Positions 53,558 to 62,571 of a stretch of 64,000 bases of DNA are shown here, one piece after another. The stretch lies in contig NZ_NNBJ01000004.1 of NCBI RefSeq assembly GCF_002803085.1, positions 83,795-147,794 of the forward strand, in the 5' to 3' direction. Each line of letters opens with the position of its first letter. The stretch's first letter is position 1. The stretch is from Streptomyces sp. CB01201 (GTDB lineage: Bacteria > Actinomycetota > Actinomycetes > Streptomycetales > Streptomycetaceae). Position numbers and translations under genes: made by a program. The notes under the pieces are model-generated. The model saw only the letters and a program-made list of their open reading frames with translations, had not been told where the DNA came from and made no database searches.

Positions 53558-53944
53558 TCAGGAAGCGGCGGTGAGCGAGCCGGCCGCCGCGTGGGCGTCC
53601 ATGCGCTCTGCGGCCAGGATGGCGGCGGCGGTGTCGGCGCGCGAGGCGGCGACGAGGAGGGCGCGGCCCGCGAGCGCGTGGGCCCGGGCGTGCAGAGCAC
53701 TCGCGTCCGCGCCGCTGAGGCCCGCGTGGCGCACCGGCGGCAGTCCGCCGCGCAGCCGCGCGACCTGCCGCGCGATGGCGTCCCCGGCCTCGGTGAGCCC
53801 GAGCTCGTCGGTGACGGCGAGCAGCGCGGAGAGGTGTCCGGCGAGCTGGATGTCCAGCTCGTCCTCGCGGGAGCGGTGCGGGATGCGGGCGTCGTCGGCG
53901 GCCATCGTGGTGTGGACCGACTTGGTGCGGATCGGCTCGTACAT
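53558..53944 (-). CDS. SCO4983-family-like small helical protein
   Basis: The 128-residue helical protein begins MYEPIRTKSVHTTMA. It contains AGHLSALLAVTDELGLTEAG, ARLRGGLPPVRHAGLSGADA and ARAHALAGRALLVAASRADT, with no catalytic or membrane motif. The sequence and position near pckG fit what I recall as the 'SCO4983 family' of Streptomyces. AGGAGG lies 9 nt before the ATG. Function is unknown; the Ala-rich amphipathic helices suggest an oligomer. Confidence 0.7.
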   Translation of the reverse strand: MYEPIRTKSVHTTMAADDARIPHRSREDELDIQLAGHLSALLAVTDELGLTEAGDAIARQVARLRGGLPPVRHAGLSGADASALHARAHALAGRALLVAASRADTAAAILAAERMDAHAAAGSLTAAS

Positions 53945-54050
53945 GGGAATGGCCTCCTGAGTGTTTCAGGAAGCCATCCTAGCTTAGATTCAGTCTAAAG
54001 TTGAGCCGGGTCCCGGTCGTTCCTCCGGCGTACGCGGCGGGCGGTCGGGG

Positions 54051-55262
54051 TCACATCTGGCTGTAGCCCTCCAGGAAGTTCCCGATCCGGGTCACCGCGT
54101 CCGCCAGGTCCTTGGCCGAGGGCAGCGTCACGATCCGGAAGTGGTCGGGCTCGGGCCAGTTGAAGCCGGTGCCGTGCACCACCATGATCTTCTCGGCGCG
54201 CAGCAGATCGAGGACCATCTGCCGGTCGTCCTTGACCTTGTAGACGGCCGGGTCGAGCCGGGGGAACAGGTAGAGCGCGCCCTTCGGCTTCACGCAGCTG
54301 ACCCCGGGGATTTGCGTGAGCAGTTCGTAGGCCGTGTCGCGCTGCTCCAGGAGCCGGCCGCCCGGCAGCACCAGCTGCTCGATCGACTGCCGGCCGCCGA
54401 GCGCGGTGGCAACTGCGTGCTGCGAGGGCATGTTCGCGCACAGGCGCATGTTCGCGAGGATGGTCAGGCCCTCGATGTACGAGGACGCGTGGGCCTTCGG
54501 CCCGCACACCGCCAGCCAGCCCGAGCGGAAGCCGGCCACCCGGTAGTTCTTGGAGAGCCCGTTGAAGGTGAGCACCATCAGATCGGGCGCGATGACCGCC
54601 GTCGGGGTGTGGGTGGCGCCGTCGAACAGGATGCGGTCGTAGATCTCGTCCGAGCAGACGACCAGGTTGTGGCGGCGGGCGATCTCGGTGAGCCCGCGCA
54701 GCATCTCGTCGTCGTACACCGCACCCGTCGGATTGTTCGGGTTGATGATGACGATCGCCTTGGTGCGGTCGGTGACCTTGCGCTCGATGTCGGCGAGGTC
54801 CGGCATCCAGTCGGCCTGCTCGTCGCAGCGGTAGTGCACCGCGGTGCCGCCCGCGAGCGAGACGGAGGCCGTCCACAGCGGATAGTCGGGCGCCGGGACG
54901 AGCACCTCGTCGCCGTCGTCGAGCAGTGCCTGCATCGACATCTGGATCAGCTCCGAGACGCCGTTGCCGAGGTAGACGTCCTCGACGCCGAGCTCGATGC
55001 CCTTGGTCTGGTAGTGCTGCATCACCGCGCGGCGGGCGGACAGCAGGCCCTTCGCGTCGCCGTAGCCGTGCGCGCCCGACAGGTTCCGGAGGATGTCCTC
55101 CAGGATCTCGGGCGGGCACTCGAAGCCGAACGCCGCCGGGTTGCCCGTGTTCAGCTTGAGGATGCGGTGGCCCGCCGCCTCCAGGCGCATGGCCTCTTCG
55201 AGAACCGGGCCCCGGATCTCGTAACAGACATTGGCGAGCTTGGTCGACTGGATCACCTGCAT
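54051..55262 (-). CDS. Alanine-type PLP-dependent aminotransferase
   Basis: The 403-residue fold-type I aminotransferase resembles the AlaA/AlaT group (glutamate-pyruvate transaminase). It contains LNTGNPAAFGFECPPEIL, the cofactor-binding PAPDYPLWTASVSLAGG, INPNNPTGAVY and SDEIYDRILFDGATHTPTAV. The PLP Lys238 is in NGLSKNYRVAGFRSGW, and the substrate Arg region is HFRIVTLPS. It would supply alanine or interconvert valine and pyruvate. The ATG (MQVIQSTKLANVCYEIRGP) is the standard start of the family. It lies 10 bp after a membrane-protein gene on the same strand and may be co-transcribed with it. Confidence 0.95.
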   Translation of the reverse strand: MQVIQSTKLANVCYEIRGPVLEEAMRLEAAGHRILKLNTGNPAAFGFECPPEILEDILRNLSGAHGYGDAKGLLSARRAVMQHYQTKGIELGVEDVYLGNGVSELIQMSMQALLDDGDEVLVPAPDYPLWTASVSLAGGTAVHYRCDEQADWMPDLADIERKVTDRTKAIVIINPNNPTGAVYDDEMLRGLTEIARRHNLVVCSDEIYDRILFDGATHTPTAVIAPDLMVLTFNGLSKNYRVAGFRSGWLAVCGPKAHASSYIEGLTILANMRLCANMPSQHAVATALGGRQSIEQLVLPGGRLLEQRDTAYELLTQIPGVSCVKPKGALYLFPRLDPAVYKVKDDRQMVLDLLRAEKIMVVHGTGFNWPEPDHFRIVTLPSAKDLADAVTRIGNFLEGYSQM

Positions 55263-55272
55263 GACGGCCACC

Positions 55273-56046
55273 TTACGACCGTGTTTCGCCGGGTGCCTCG
55301 CCATTTGGTGCGGTCGGGTCCCGGGGGTGCGGGCGCCGGCTTCCATCGCAATGCGCCGGCCCGGGGCCGCCGGGGTAATGCGGGTCGCCGGGCGCGGCCT
55401 GGCTTGGAATGGGGGTGCGGGCGGTAGGGGGTGAGATCTTGCCCACCCCGGTCAGCGCGGCCGCCCCCGCCGCCCAGCCGGCCGCCGCCCCCCACACCGC
55501 GCCGAACACCGCTCCGGCCGCCGCGTAGAGCAGCCAGCCGACGGGCCCGGCCGCCACCAGGCGGGCCGTGACCAGGCCCCGCCACGCTCCTGCGGCCGCC
55601 GCGCCCGCGATCAGTGCGGTCCAGCCCGCGAGGAAGCGGCGCGGGCGGCCCGCGTCCGGGCGCCGCCGCAGCTGCCGCCGCATCCGCAGCACGGCCACCG
55701 CCACCAGGACCGCCACCGCGAAGTCCTCGCACAGGAGCTGGGTCACGCCGGTGCCCCCCAGCGGTACCGCACGCAGCGACGGCAGCGCGAACGGCACCCC
55801 GAGCGCACTCGGGACCAGGGCCGGGCCCGTGCGCGCGGTGAACGCGGTCAGGACCGGGGTGAGCCCCAGGAGCAGCGTGAGCAGCAGACAGACCCCGGCG
55901 ACGGCGGCCACCGCCGGCTCGATCCGGGGCCGCCGAGGACCACGACGCGTGGACGGCTGCGCGGACGGATGGGGTGACGGACGGGTGGATGCCCGCACGG
56001 GCAGGCGTACGGGCAGGCGTACGGATAGGCGTGCAGGGAGACGCAT
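55273..56046 (-). CDS. Putative multi-pass membrane protein
   Basis: The 257-residue protein has a low-complexity N-terminus of Arg/Pro/Leu/Val repeats (RLSVRLPVRLPVRAS) and then four or five hydrophobic stretches: AVAGVCLLLTLLLGLTPVLT, LCEDFAVAVLVAVAVL, GWTALIAGAAAAGAW and GWLLYAAAGAVFGAVWGAAA. A Pro-rich tail follows. I do not recognise the family. The repetitive N-terminus may not be translated; a start nearer residue 40 is possible. It ends 10 bp before the aminotransferase start. Confidence 0.6.
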   Translation of the reverse strand: MRLPARLSVRLPVRLPVRASTRPSPHPSAQPSTRRGPRRPRIEPAVAAVAGVCLLLTLLLGLTPVLTAFTARTGPALVPSALGVPFALPSLRAVPLGGTGVTQLLCEDFAVAVLVAVAVLRMRRQLRRRPDAGRPRRFLAGWTALIAGAAAAGAWRGLVTARLVAAGPVGWLLYAAAGAVFGAVWGAAAGWAAGAAALTGVGKISPPTARTPIPSQAAPGDPHYPGGPGPAHCDGSRRPHPRDPTAPNGEAPGETRS

Positions 56047-56154
56047 GGCCGGACCCTAGGGCACTGCGCGAGCGATGAGAAGATGCTGAACAATTCTCAA
56101 CTCCGGCTGTGAGCAGGGGTGTTGAACGAAAGGCAAAGCCCTTAGAGTCCGCCC

Positions 56155-57618
56155 ATGCGGCTGCGGACGGGCGGATGGGCGGGCAGACGGGCGAGGGGAT
56201 GGACGGCATGGGGTGCGGCGGTGGCGGTGGCAGCGGCCCTCCTCCTCGTGGTCGGCCCCGCCGACGCGGGACCCGCGCACACGGCCACCGGCCACCGCTG
56301 GATCACCGACGATCAGGGCCGCGCCCTCGTCCTGACCGGACTCAACACCGCATCCAGCGCCAAGTCCCGCCCGGACGGCCTGCCTTGGATCAAGGAGGCC
56401 GACGTACAGCGCGAATCGGACGCGCTCGGCTCCGACTTCGTCCGCTTCCTCATCCAGTGGCGGAACGTCGAGCCGGAGCCGGGCACCTACGACGACGGCT
56501 ACCTCGACCGGGTCGCCGAGCGCGTGCGCTGGTACGGGGCGCGCGGCTACCACGTCATGCTCGACCTGCACCAGGACGTCTACGGCCCCGCGGTCAAGGG
56601 CAACGGCGCCCCCGCGTGGGCGACCGAGTCCGACGGCCTGCCGGTCGCCGAGCGGGGCCAGTGGGAACTCAAGTACATCGAGCCGGGGACGGTACGGGCC
56701 TTCGACCACTTCTGGGGGACGCGCCCGGGCGGCCGTGATCTGCGGGCGCACTACGCCGCCGCCTGGGCGCACATCGCCGCGCGGTTCGCCGACGATCCGG
56801 CCGTGCTCGGCTACGACCTGATGAACGAGCCCTTCGGCGGCAGCGTCCAGGGCCCCGCCTTCGAGGCCGGTCCGTTGGCCGCTCTCTACCGGCGGACCAT
56901 CGCCGCGATCCGCGACGTCGACCGGGACTCCTGGATCTTCGTCGAGCCCGAGGCGGTCAGCGCCAACTGGGGCCTGCCGAGCGGCCTTCCCCACCTCAAG
57001 GACCCGCGCGGCGACGGCGAGAACGCGCGCATCGCGTACGCGCCCCACCTCTACCCCCTCCCCATGGACCTCGGCGGCGGCTACACCGGGGACACGAAGA
57101 AGTGGGTCGACCGCACGCTCGCCTCCTGGCGCGCACAGACCGAGAAGACCGCCCGGCGCCTCGGCGCGCCCGTCCTGATCGGCGAGTACGGCCTGGACGC
57201 CACGCTGCCCGGCGCGCTGGACTACGTGGCGAAGGTGCGCGCACTGGCCGAGGGGATGGGCGCGGGTACCGCGTACTGGTCCAACGACCCCGGATCCTGG
57301 GCCCCTTGGGACCAGAGCCTGAAACCCACGCCCCTCCTCCCCGTGCTCGACCGCCCGGCGCCGAAGGCGATCGCGGGCGACCCGGTCGCCTACGCCTGGG
57401 ACGAGCCGAGCCGCACGCTCTCGGTGACCTGGCGCCCGAAGGCGGCGGTGCGCGGCGTCACGGAGGTGTATCTGCCCGCCCGCTTCTTCCCGCACGGGGC
57501 GGTGGTCGCGGGCGACGGAGAGGCGGCGGCCTGGGACGCCAAGTCACGCACCCTGCACGTCACTTCGGGGAAGGGCGGCAGGAACGAGGTCGCGGTACGG
57601 ATCCGTCCACGGGCCTGA
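56155..57618 (+). CDS. Secreted GH5 endoglycoceramidase-like glycosidase
   Basis: The 487-residue protein has a twin-Arg-like N-terminus and a hydrophobic signal (AWGAAVAVAAALLLVVGPADA). A GH5 (beta/alpha)8 domain spans about 45-395. The acid/base Glu225 lies in LGYDLMNEPFGGS and the nucleophile Glu344 in VLIGEYGLDA. The early block VLTGLNTASSAKS and SDFVRFLIQWRNVEPEPG are typical of endoglycoceramidases, which release glycans from glycosphingolipids. A small C-terminal beta domain (RTLSVTWRPKAAVRGVTEVY) follows. It may act on host or fungal glycolipids, or on other beta-glycosides. Confidence 0.92.
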   Translation: MRLRTGGWAGRRARGWTAWGAAVAVAAALLLVVGPADAGPAHTATGHRWITDDQGRALVLTGLNTASSAKSRPDGLPWIKEADVQRESDALGSDFVRFLIQWRNVEPEPGTYDDGYLDRVAERVRWYGARGYHVMLDLHQDVYGPAVKGNGAPAWATESDGLPVAERGQWELKYIEPGTVRAFDHFWGTRPGGRDLRAHYAAAWAHIAARFADDPAVLGYDLMNEPFGGSVQGPAFEAGPLAALYRRTIAAIRDVDRDSWIFVEPEAVSANWGLPSGLPHLKDPRGDGENARIAYAPHLYPLPMDLGGGYTGDTKKWVDRTLASWRAQTEKTARRLGAPVLIGEYGLDATLPGALDYVAKVRALAEGMGAGTAYWSNDPGSWAPWDQSLKPTPLLPVLDRPAPKAIAGDPVAYAWDEPSRTLSVTWRPKAAVRGVTEVYLPARFFPHGAVVAGDGEAAAWDAKSRTLHVTSGKGGRNEVAVRIRPRA

Positions 57619-57751
57619 ACGGGCCGGGGGCGGATTGAGCCACCCGGGGCGCGGGGGAGTTGTGCGGGGCGCGCTGGGCTTCCTAGCCTCCGGGATGCGT
57701 CCGAAGGCGTACGTACGTCCATCGCACCGCACGCATCAGGAGGCAGAGGCC

Positions 57752-58090
57752 ATGGTCACGACCGACCGGTCCCGTGGACGGCTGCGCTGGCGGGGGCTGC
57801 TGGCCGCCGCACAGCGGGAGTACGACGCCCCGACTCCCCACTACGACAAGGTCATCGAGCTGCTCGACCAGGTGGTCGGTGCCGCCGCGCCGAGCGCCGC
57901 GCTGCGCAGCGCGAAGGCGTTGCAGGCCCTCGCGCTGACCCAGCTCGCCTACACGGCCGAGTACGGCCCGCTGCGCACGGTCTATCTGACGGCGGCCCGC
58001 GAACTGGCGGGGGGCCAGGTCAGCGCGTGCCGGGCGTCCGCCGCACCGAGCGGCCCGCCAGCACGTCGGTCCGCCGGCCGTCCTCGATGA
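57752..58090 (+). CDS. Hypothetical helical protein overlapping a convergent gene
   Basis: The 112-residue protein starts at an ATG following AGGAGGCAGAGGCC. It has an Arg-rich start, then helices (WRGLLAAAQREYDAPTPHYD, KVIELLDQVVGAAAPSAALR, LAYTAEYGPLRTVYLTAARE) and a Pro/Arg/Ala-rich end. The last ~23 codons overlap the 3' end of the convergent deacylase gene by 71 bp. Their composition suggests the original stop has been lost and the tail is read-through. I do not recognise the family. Confidence 0.55.
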   Translation: MVTTDRSRGRLRWRGLLAAAQREYDAPTPHYDKVIELLDQVVGAAAPSAALRSAKALQALALTQLAYTAEYGPLRTVYLTAARELAGGQVSACRASAAPSGPPARRSAGRPR

Positions 58091-59621
58091 CGAACTTGCC
58101 GTCGATCAGGACGTACGGAATGCCGACGGGCAGCGTGCGCGGGGACTCGAAGGTGGAGCCCGCGGCGACGGTGTCCGGGTCGAACAGGACGAGGTCGGCG
58201 CGGTAGCCCTCGCGGACCAGGCCCCGGTCGGGAAGGCGAAGTCGGGCGGCCGGGCGCGAGGTGAGGTGGGCGACGGTCTCCTCCAGCGACATGATGCCCA
58301 ACTCCCGTGCGTAGCGCCCGAGATACTGCGGGAACGTGCCGTAGGCGCGCGGGTGCGGTTTGTATCCCTGGAGGATGCCGTCGCTGCCGCCGGTGTGCAC
58401 CGGGTGGCGCATGATGGCCCGCACGTTCTCCTCGTGCCCGACGTGCTGGAGGATGGTCGACCCGAGCCGGTCGTTGACGAGCAGCCGCCGCGCCGTGGTC
58501 CAGGGCGCCTCGCCGCGCTGGGCCGCCGCCTCGGCGACCGTCTTGCCGACGCAGCCGGCGAGCCCCGGGTCGCTCACGCCCGAGATCTCGATGGTGTCCC
58601 ACTCGATGGGCACGCCGTGACAGCCGTCCGCGCCGACGACCTCCATGTGGTGCCGGATGCGCTCGGCGGTGTCGTCGTCGCGGAGCCGCGTGAGAATGGC
58701 CTCGGGGCCGCCCTCGCTCGCCCAACTGGGCAGCATCGCCACGAGGGTTGTGCACCCGGGGGTGTACGGATACGTGTCGAGGGAGATGTCGGCCCCGGCG
58801 GCCAGGGCGTCGTCGAGCAGACCGAGCAGCTCGGGCGCGCGGCCCTTGTTCACACCGAAGTTCATGGTGGCGTGGGCGAGGTGGAGCGCACACCCGGCGT
58901 CCTGGGTGAGCCGGACCATCTCCTCGTACGCGCCGAGCGCACCGGCGCCGTAGGAGCGGTGGTGGGGGCAGTAGTAGCCGTCGTAGCGGGCCACGACCCG
59001 GCACAGCTCGGTGAGCTCGGAGTCGGTGGCGTACATGCCCGGCGTGTAGGTGAGCCCGGAGGACATCCCGACGGCGCCCTCCTCCATGCTCTGCGCCACC
59101 AACTCCCGCATCCGGTCCAGCTGTTGCGGGGTGGCGGGCCGGTCGTCCCACCCGACCGCGTACATCCGCACGGTGCCCTGCGGGATCAGATAGGCGGCGT
59201 TCACGGCGATGCCGCGGTCGAGGCGGTCGAGGTACTCGCCGACCGACCGCCAGTCGAAGTCGATGTCGCTGCCGTCGCCGTTCCATCCGGTGATGGCGCG
59301 TCTGACCTCACCGAGCGTGCGGTCGTCGACGGGCGCGTAGGAGAGCCCGTCCTGCCCGAGCACCTCCAGGGTGACACCCTGGGCGGCCTTCGCGCTGTGG
59401 TCCGGGTCGCGGAGCAGGGCGAGGTCGGAGTGGGCGTGCATGTCGATGAACCCGGGGGAGAGGGCGAGGCCGTGGGCATCGAGGGTGCGGCGCGCTGTGA
59501 GCGGGGGCTCGCCGGGGTGCCGGATCTTCTCGATCCGGCCGTTGCTCAGGCCGACGTCCGCGGGGTGGGAGGGGGCGCCGCTGCCGTCGATGACGCGGAC
59601 GTCCCGGATGACCAGGTCCAT
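58020..59621 (-). CDS. N-acyl-D-amino-acid deacylase (D-aminoacylase)
   Basis: The 533-residue amidohydrolase-superfamily enzyme releases D-amino acids from N-acyl-D-amino acids. It has metal-binding HAHSD in GFIDMHAHSDLALLRDPDHS. It also has TLEVLGQDGLSYAPVDDR with a conserved position near the metal Cys of the family, GMSSGLTYTPGMYATDSELT, HHRSYG, LHLAHATMNFG and VHTGGSDGILQG. The C-terminal beta-sandwich (YRADLVLFDPDTVAAG) closes the fold. The ATG follows AAGAGG. It forms a minus-strand group with the D-serine dehydratase-like gene upstream, separated by a repeat block, and fits a D-amino-acid catabolic role. Confidence 0.93.
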   Translation of the reverse strand: MDLVIRDVRVIDGSGAPSHPADVGLSNGRIEKIRHPGEPPLTARRTLDAHGLALSPGFIDMHAHSDLALLRDPDHSAKAAQGVTLEVLGQDGLSYAPVDDRTLGEVRRAITGWNGDGSDIDFDWRSVGEYLDRLDRGIAVNAAYLIPQGTVRMYAVGWDDRPATPQQLDRMRELVAQSMEEGAVGMSSGLTYTPGMYATDSELTELCRVVARYDGYYCPHHRSYGAGALGAYEEMVRLTQDAGCALHLAHATMNFGVNKGRAPELLGLLDDALAAGADISLDTYPYTPGCTTLVAMLPSWASEGGPEAILTRLRDDDTAERIRHHMEVVGADGCHGVPIEWDTIEISGVSDPGLAGCVGKTVAEAAAQRGEAPWTTARRLLVNDRLGSTILQHVGHEENVRAIMRHPVHTGGSDGILQGYKPHPRAYGTFPQYLGRYARELGIMSLEETVAHLTSRPAARLRLPDRGLVREGYRADLVLFDPDTVAAGSTFESPRTLPVGIPYVLIDGKFVIEDGRRTDVLAGRSVRRTPGTR

Positions 59622-60083
59622 GCTGCCTCTTCTTTGTCGGTGCTGGTTGCGGCCGCGCCGGGCGGGGTGCGGCCGTGGTACAGCCGGGGCTCCGCCCCGA
59701 ACCCCGGGGTGCGGCCCGCGGAGCCCGTTCGCGCAGTTCCCCGCGCCCCTGGAACCCGCCCTCGACTGCGGACCGTGCGTGGCCGGTCGCGCAGTTCCCC
59801 GCGCCCCTACACCCGTTTCGGTCTGCGGACCGTGGTCGCTTCTCGCGCAGTTCCCCGCGCCCCTTGGCGATACCGGTGCTGGGGCATCCTCAGCCCGTCC
59901 GGCGTTTGAGGACGAGCGCCGTTCAGGCGCGAACGGGGGTCTGGGGGCGGAGCCCCCAGGGGCCGGAACCAAACCCCCGGCAACGGGATGGGGGTCCCCC
60001 CTGCTCATTAAGAGCTTGGGGGAGGGTGGGCAAAAGTGCCCGGGGTCTGGGGCGGAGCCCCAGGGGGCCGCGGCCGGGCCGGG
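59622..60083. repeat. Interspersed-repeat block between deacylase and PLP enzyme
   Basis: No gene is visible. It has three plus-oriented copies of the 20-bp repeat (59730-59749, 59788-59807, 59844-59863), GTCCGGCGTTTGAGGACGAG, and GGGCGGAGCCCC hairpins (twice). A related palindromic element is at 59990-60025. The order and sequence closely match 22440-22700, so the two blocks are copies of one composite repeat. Confidence 0.8.
59990..60025. repeat. Second palindromic interspersed element
   Basis: A 36-bp hairpin begins GGGGGTCCCCCCTGCT and ends AGCTTGGGGGAGG. It shares its outer arms with the element at 21490-21520 inside the GGDEF gene but has a different loop. Here it sits in a repeat-rich intergenic block. 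Confidence 0.65.
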
Positions 60084-61373
60084 TCAGAAGTAGGTGCGGA
60101 GGTAATCCGCGACCAAACCGTCCGCACCCACCACCGGCACAAGCCCCCACTTGTCGAACGCCGTGCACGGATGCGAGAGCCCCATCCCCACCCAGTCCCC
60201 GACGGCCAGCGAAACCCCCGGCCCCGTGCGCAGCCACCCGTGCTGATCGGAGAGCCCGGTAACCGAAATGCCGGCGGCATCCCGTACCTCCCCGGTGCGA
60301 GCGTCCCGCACCACCTGCGCCTCGGGCAGATCGAGGTCGTACGCCGCGTCCCGCTTCCCCGCGTTCACGAACGCCTGCTCGGGGGAGGGGCGCGAGACGA
60401 CCTGGGCCCAGAGCCGGAAGGCCGGCTGCAAGGCACCCTCCGAGGGCACCCGGTTGAAGGGGGTCAGCTTCCGGTAGTGCCCGTCGTCGTGCGAGACGTA
60501 CGCTCCGGAACGCAGCAACTTCAGTACGGGCAGCGACAGTTCGGGCACGGACGCGAACACGTCCGCGACCGCGTCGAACCACGCGGAGCCCCCCGCGCTG
60601 AGCACGATCTCGGAGACCCCGGCCCCGGAGAACCGCCCCGCCTCGTCGAAGTCCGCGGCCAGCGAGACGAGCCGGTCGAGGTAGGCGCGGACCCGCTCGG
60701 GGTCGGCCGAGGGCACCTCGCCCTCGTACCCGGCGACCCCCACGAGCCGCAGCGTGGACGTGGCCGCCACCGCGTCGGCGACCTCCGCGCACTCCGCCTC
60801 CGTACGCACCCCCGTGCGCGCACCGTCGCCCGCCGCGAGTTCGACGACGACGTCGACCCGCCGGGCCGAGCCGCGCAGGGCCTGGTCCATCAGCTCGACC
60901 CCGCGCACGGAGTCGACGTAACAGATGAAGCGGAACGCCTCGTCGCGCGCCAGCTCTCCGGCGATCCAGCGCAGCGCCACCGCGTCGACGAGTTCGTTCG
61001 CGAGGAAGATCCGCTCGATCCCGAACGCCCTTGCCACGCGCACCTGGTGGGGCACCGCGAGGGTGATGCCCCACGCGCCGCGCTCGATCTGGCGGGCGAA
61101 GAGCTGCGGGGCCATCGAGGTCTTGCCGTGCGGCGCGAAGGCGAGGCCGTGGCGTTCCGCGTATGTCTCCAGAAGGGCGAGGTTGTGCTCGACGGCCTCC
61201 GCCGACAGGGTCAGGACCGGCGTGGTGAAGCCGCCGGTGAACAGGTCGCGGCGCTCGGCGGCGAGCTCGGCCACGGTGAGCCCCTCGGCGTCCGGCGGCA
61301 GGCCCTTGAAGCGGTGGTCGACGCGTTCGGCGCCCAGCGCCGCAAGCCTGTCTTCGCGATCGGTGGCTGCCAC
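60084..61373 (-). CDS. D-serine dehydratase/D-threonine aldolase-like PLP enzyme
   Basis: The 429-residue fold-type III PLP enzyme of the DSD1/amino-acid-deaminase group has an N-terminal alanine-racemase-like barrel with PLP Lys84 in FAPHGKTSMAPQLF. It also has VAGYEGEVPSADPERV and VLSAGGSAWFDAV. The C-terminal domain carries the zinc-site residues in GLSHPCTAFDKWG. The family dehydrates D-serine or D-threonine to the 2-oxo acid and ammonia, or cleaves D-3-hydroxy amino acids. The GTG start at 61373 follows GGTGAGG by 6 nt. It is divergent from the sugar kinase with a GTTGCA/TGCAAC operator candidate between them. Confidence 0.9.
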   Translation of the reverse strand: MAATDREDRLAALGAERVDHRFKGLPPDAEGLTVAELAAERRDLFTGGFTTPVLTLSAEAVEHNLALLETYAERHGLAFAPHGKTSMAPQLFARQIERGAWGITLAVPHQVRVARAFGIERIFLANELVDAVALRWIAGELARDEAFRFICYVDSVRGVELMDQALRGSARRVDVVVELAAGDGARTGVRTEAECAEVADAVAATSTLRLVGVAGYEGEVPSADPERVRAYLDRLVSLAADFDEAGRFSGAGVSEIVLSAGGSAWFDAVADVFASVPELSLPVLKLLRSGAYVSHDDGHYRKLTPFNRVPSEGALQPAFRLWAQVVSRPSPEQAFVNAGKRDAAYDLDLPEAQVVRDARTGEVRDAAGISVTGLSDQHGWLRTGPGVSLAVGDWVGMGLSHPCTAFDKWGLVPVVGADGLVADYLRTYF

Positions 61374-61400
61374 GGAAACCTCACCCTCCTCGGGGACGGC

Positions 61401-61417
61401 GTTGCAACATCTGCAAC
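61401..61417. promoter_or_regulatory. Inverted repeat GTTGCA-n5-TGCAAC
   Basis: Perfect 6-bp arms with a 5-bp spacer lie between the divergent PLP enzyme (start 61373) and sugar kinase (start 61510). TTGCGCATATCGC just beyond is a weaker related half. The IclR-type regulator encoded in the plus-strand operon is the likely binder. Confidence 0.5.
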
Positions 61418-61509
61418 ACCCATTGCGCATATCGCTTAATGCTGTCTAACATCCGGGCCAACGCCGGGTCAATGACCGGCCCCGGCCGCCCAGCAGCGAG
61501 GAGCCAGCA

Positions 61510-62571
61510 GTGACCACCGGATCCCCAGCCGTCACGGACGACGCCGACACCCCCGTCGACGTCGTCTGCCTCGGCGAGTCCATGGTCACCTTCCTGCCCG
61601 CCCGGCCGGGCCGCCTCGCCGACGTCCCGGCCTTCGAGCGGACGATCGGCGGCGCCGAGTCCAACGTGGCCTGTGCGCTCGCCGCCGCCGGACACGGCAC
61701 CCGCTGGGTCAGCCGGGTCGGCGCGGACGGCTTCGGCGACCACCTGGTCGAGGCGATCGGCTCGTACGGCGTCGATGTGCGTGCCGTGGGCCGCGACCCG
61801 GAGCGGCCAACCGGCATCTACTTCCGCACCGCCGACGACCGGGCGGCCGACGGCCACGAGGTGCTCTACTACCGCGCGGGCTCGGCGGCCTCCGCGATGT
61901 CGCCGGCGACCGTGGCGTACCGCGACCTGTGGACGGGCCGGATCCTGCACCTGTCCGGGATCACCGCGGCCCTGTCCGACGACTGCCTGGCCCTGATGCG
62001 CGACCTCGTCGTACGCCGGCCCGGCCGCCCCCTCGTCTCCTTCGATGTGAACTACCGCCCGGGCCTGTGGCGGGACGCGGCCGGGCCGCGGGTCCTGCTC
62101 GACCTCGCCCGCGGCGCGGACATCGTGTTCGTCGGCGAGGACGAGGCGGAGGCCGCGTGGGGCCTGCGCGGTGCGGCGGCGGTACGGGCCGCCCTGCCCG
62201 AGCCGGGGGTGCTCGTGGTCAAGCAGGGCGCGGCCGGGGCGACCGTGTTCGCCCGCGAGGATGCCCCCGCCTCCGGCGAGGCCGGCTGCTTCGCGCCCTC
62301 CCCCCGCGTCGACGTGGTCGCCCCCGTCGGCGCGGGCGACGCGTTCGCCGCGGGCTTCCTCTCCGCCACCCTGCGCGGCCTCGGCGTACGCGACCGCATC
62401 CGGCACGGGCACCTGATGGCCGCCGCCGTGCTCACCGTCCCCGGCGACCTCACCCAGCCCCCGGCGCGCACCCACGCCGACCGGCTCGTGGCCCTGGACG
62501 ACGCCGCCTGGGGGAGACTTCGTCTCGGCCCCGGGTGGACGGGGGACGACCAGGAGGTACGTACGTCATGA
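61510..62571 (+). CDS. PfkB-family sugar kinase (2-keto-3-deoxygluconate kinase-like)
   Basis: The 353-residue ribokinase-type kinase has VVCLGESMVTFLPARPGRLA, the substrate motif IGGAESNVACALAAAGHGT and WVSRVGADGFGDHLVEAI. It also has VSFDVNYRPGLW and the catalytic/ATP signature VVAPVGAGDAFAAGFLS with the general-base Asp. The FDVNYRPGLW and early GE-MV patterns are typical of KDG kinases. It opens the plus-strand operon; its TGA overlaps the IclR ATG (ATGA). Confidence 0.9.
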   Translation: MTTGSPAVTDDADTPVDVVCLGESMVTFLPARPGRLADVPAFERTIGGAESNVACALAAAGHGTRWVSRVGADGFGDHLVEAIGSYGVDVRAVGRDPERPTGIYFRTADDRAADGHEVLYYRAGSAASAMSPATVAYRDLWTGRILHLSGITAALSDDCLALMRDLVVRRPGRPLVSFDVNYRPGLWRDAAGPRVLLDLARGADIVFVGEDEAEAAWGLRGAAAVRAALPEPGVLVVKQGAAGATVFAREDAPASGEAGCFAPSPRVDVVAPVGAGDAFAAGFLSATLRGLGVRDRIRHGHLMAAAVLTVPGDLTQPPARTHADRLVALDDAAWGRLRLGPGWTGDDQEVRTS

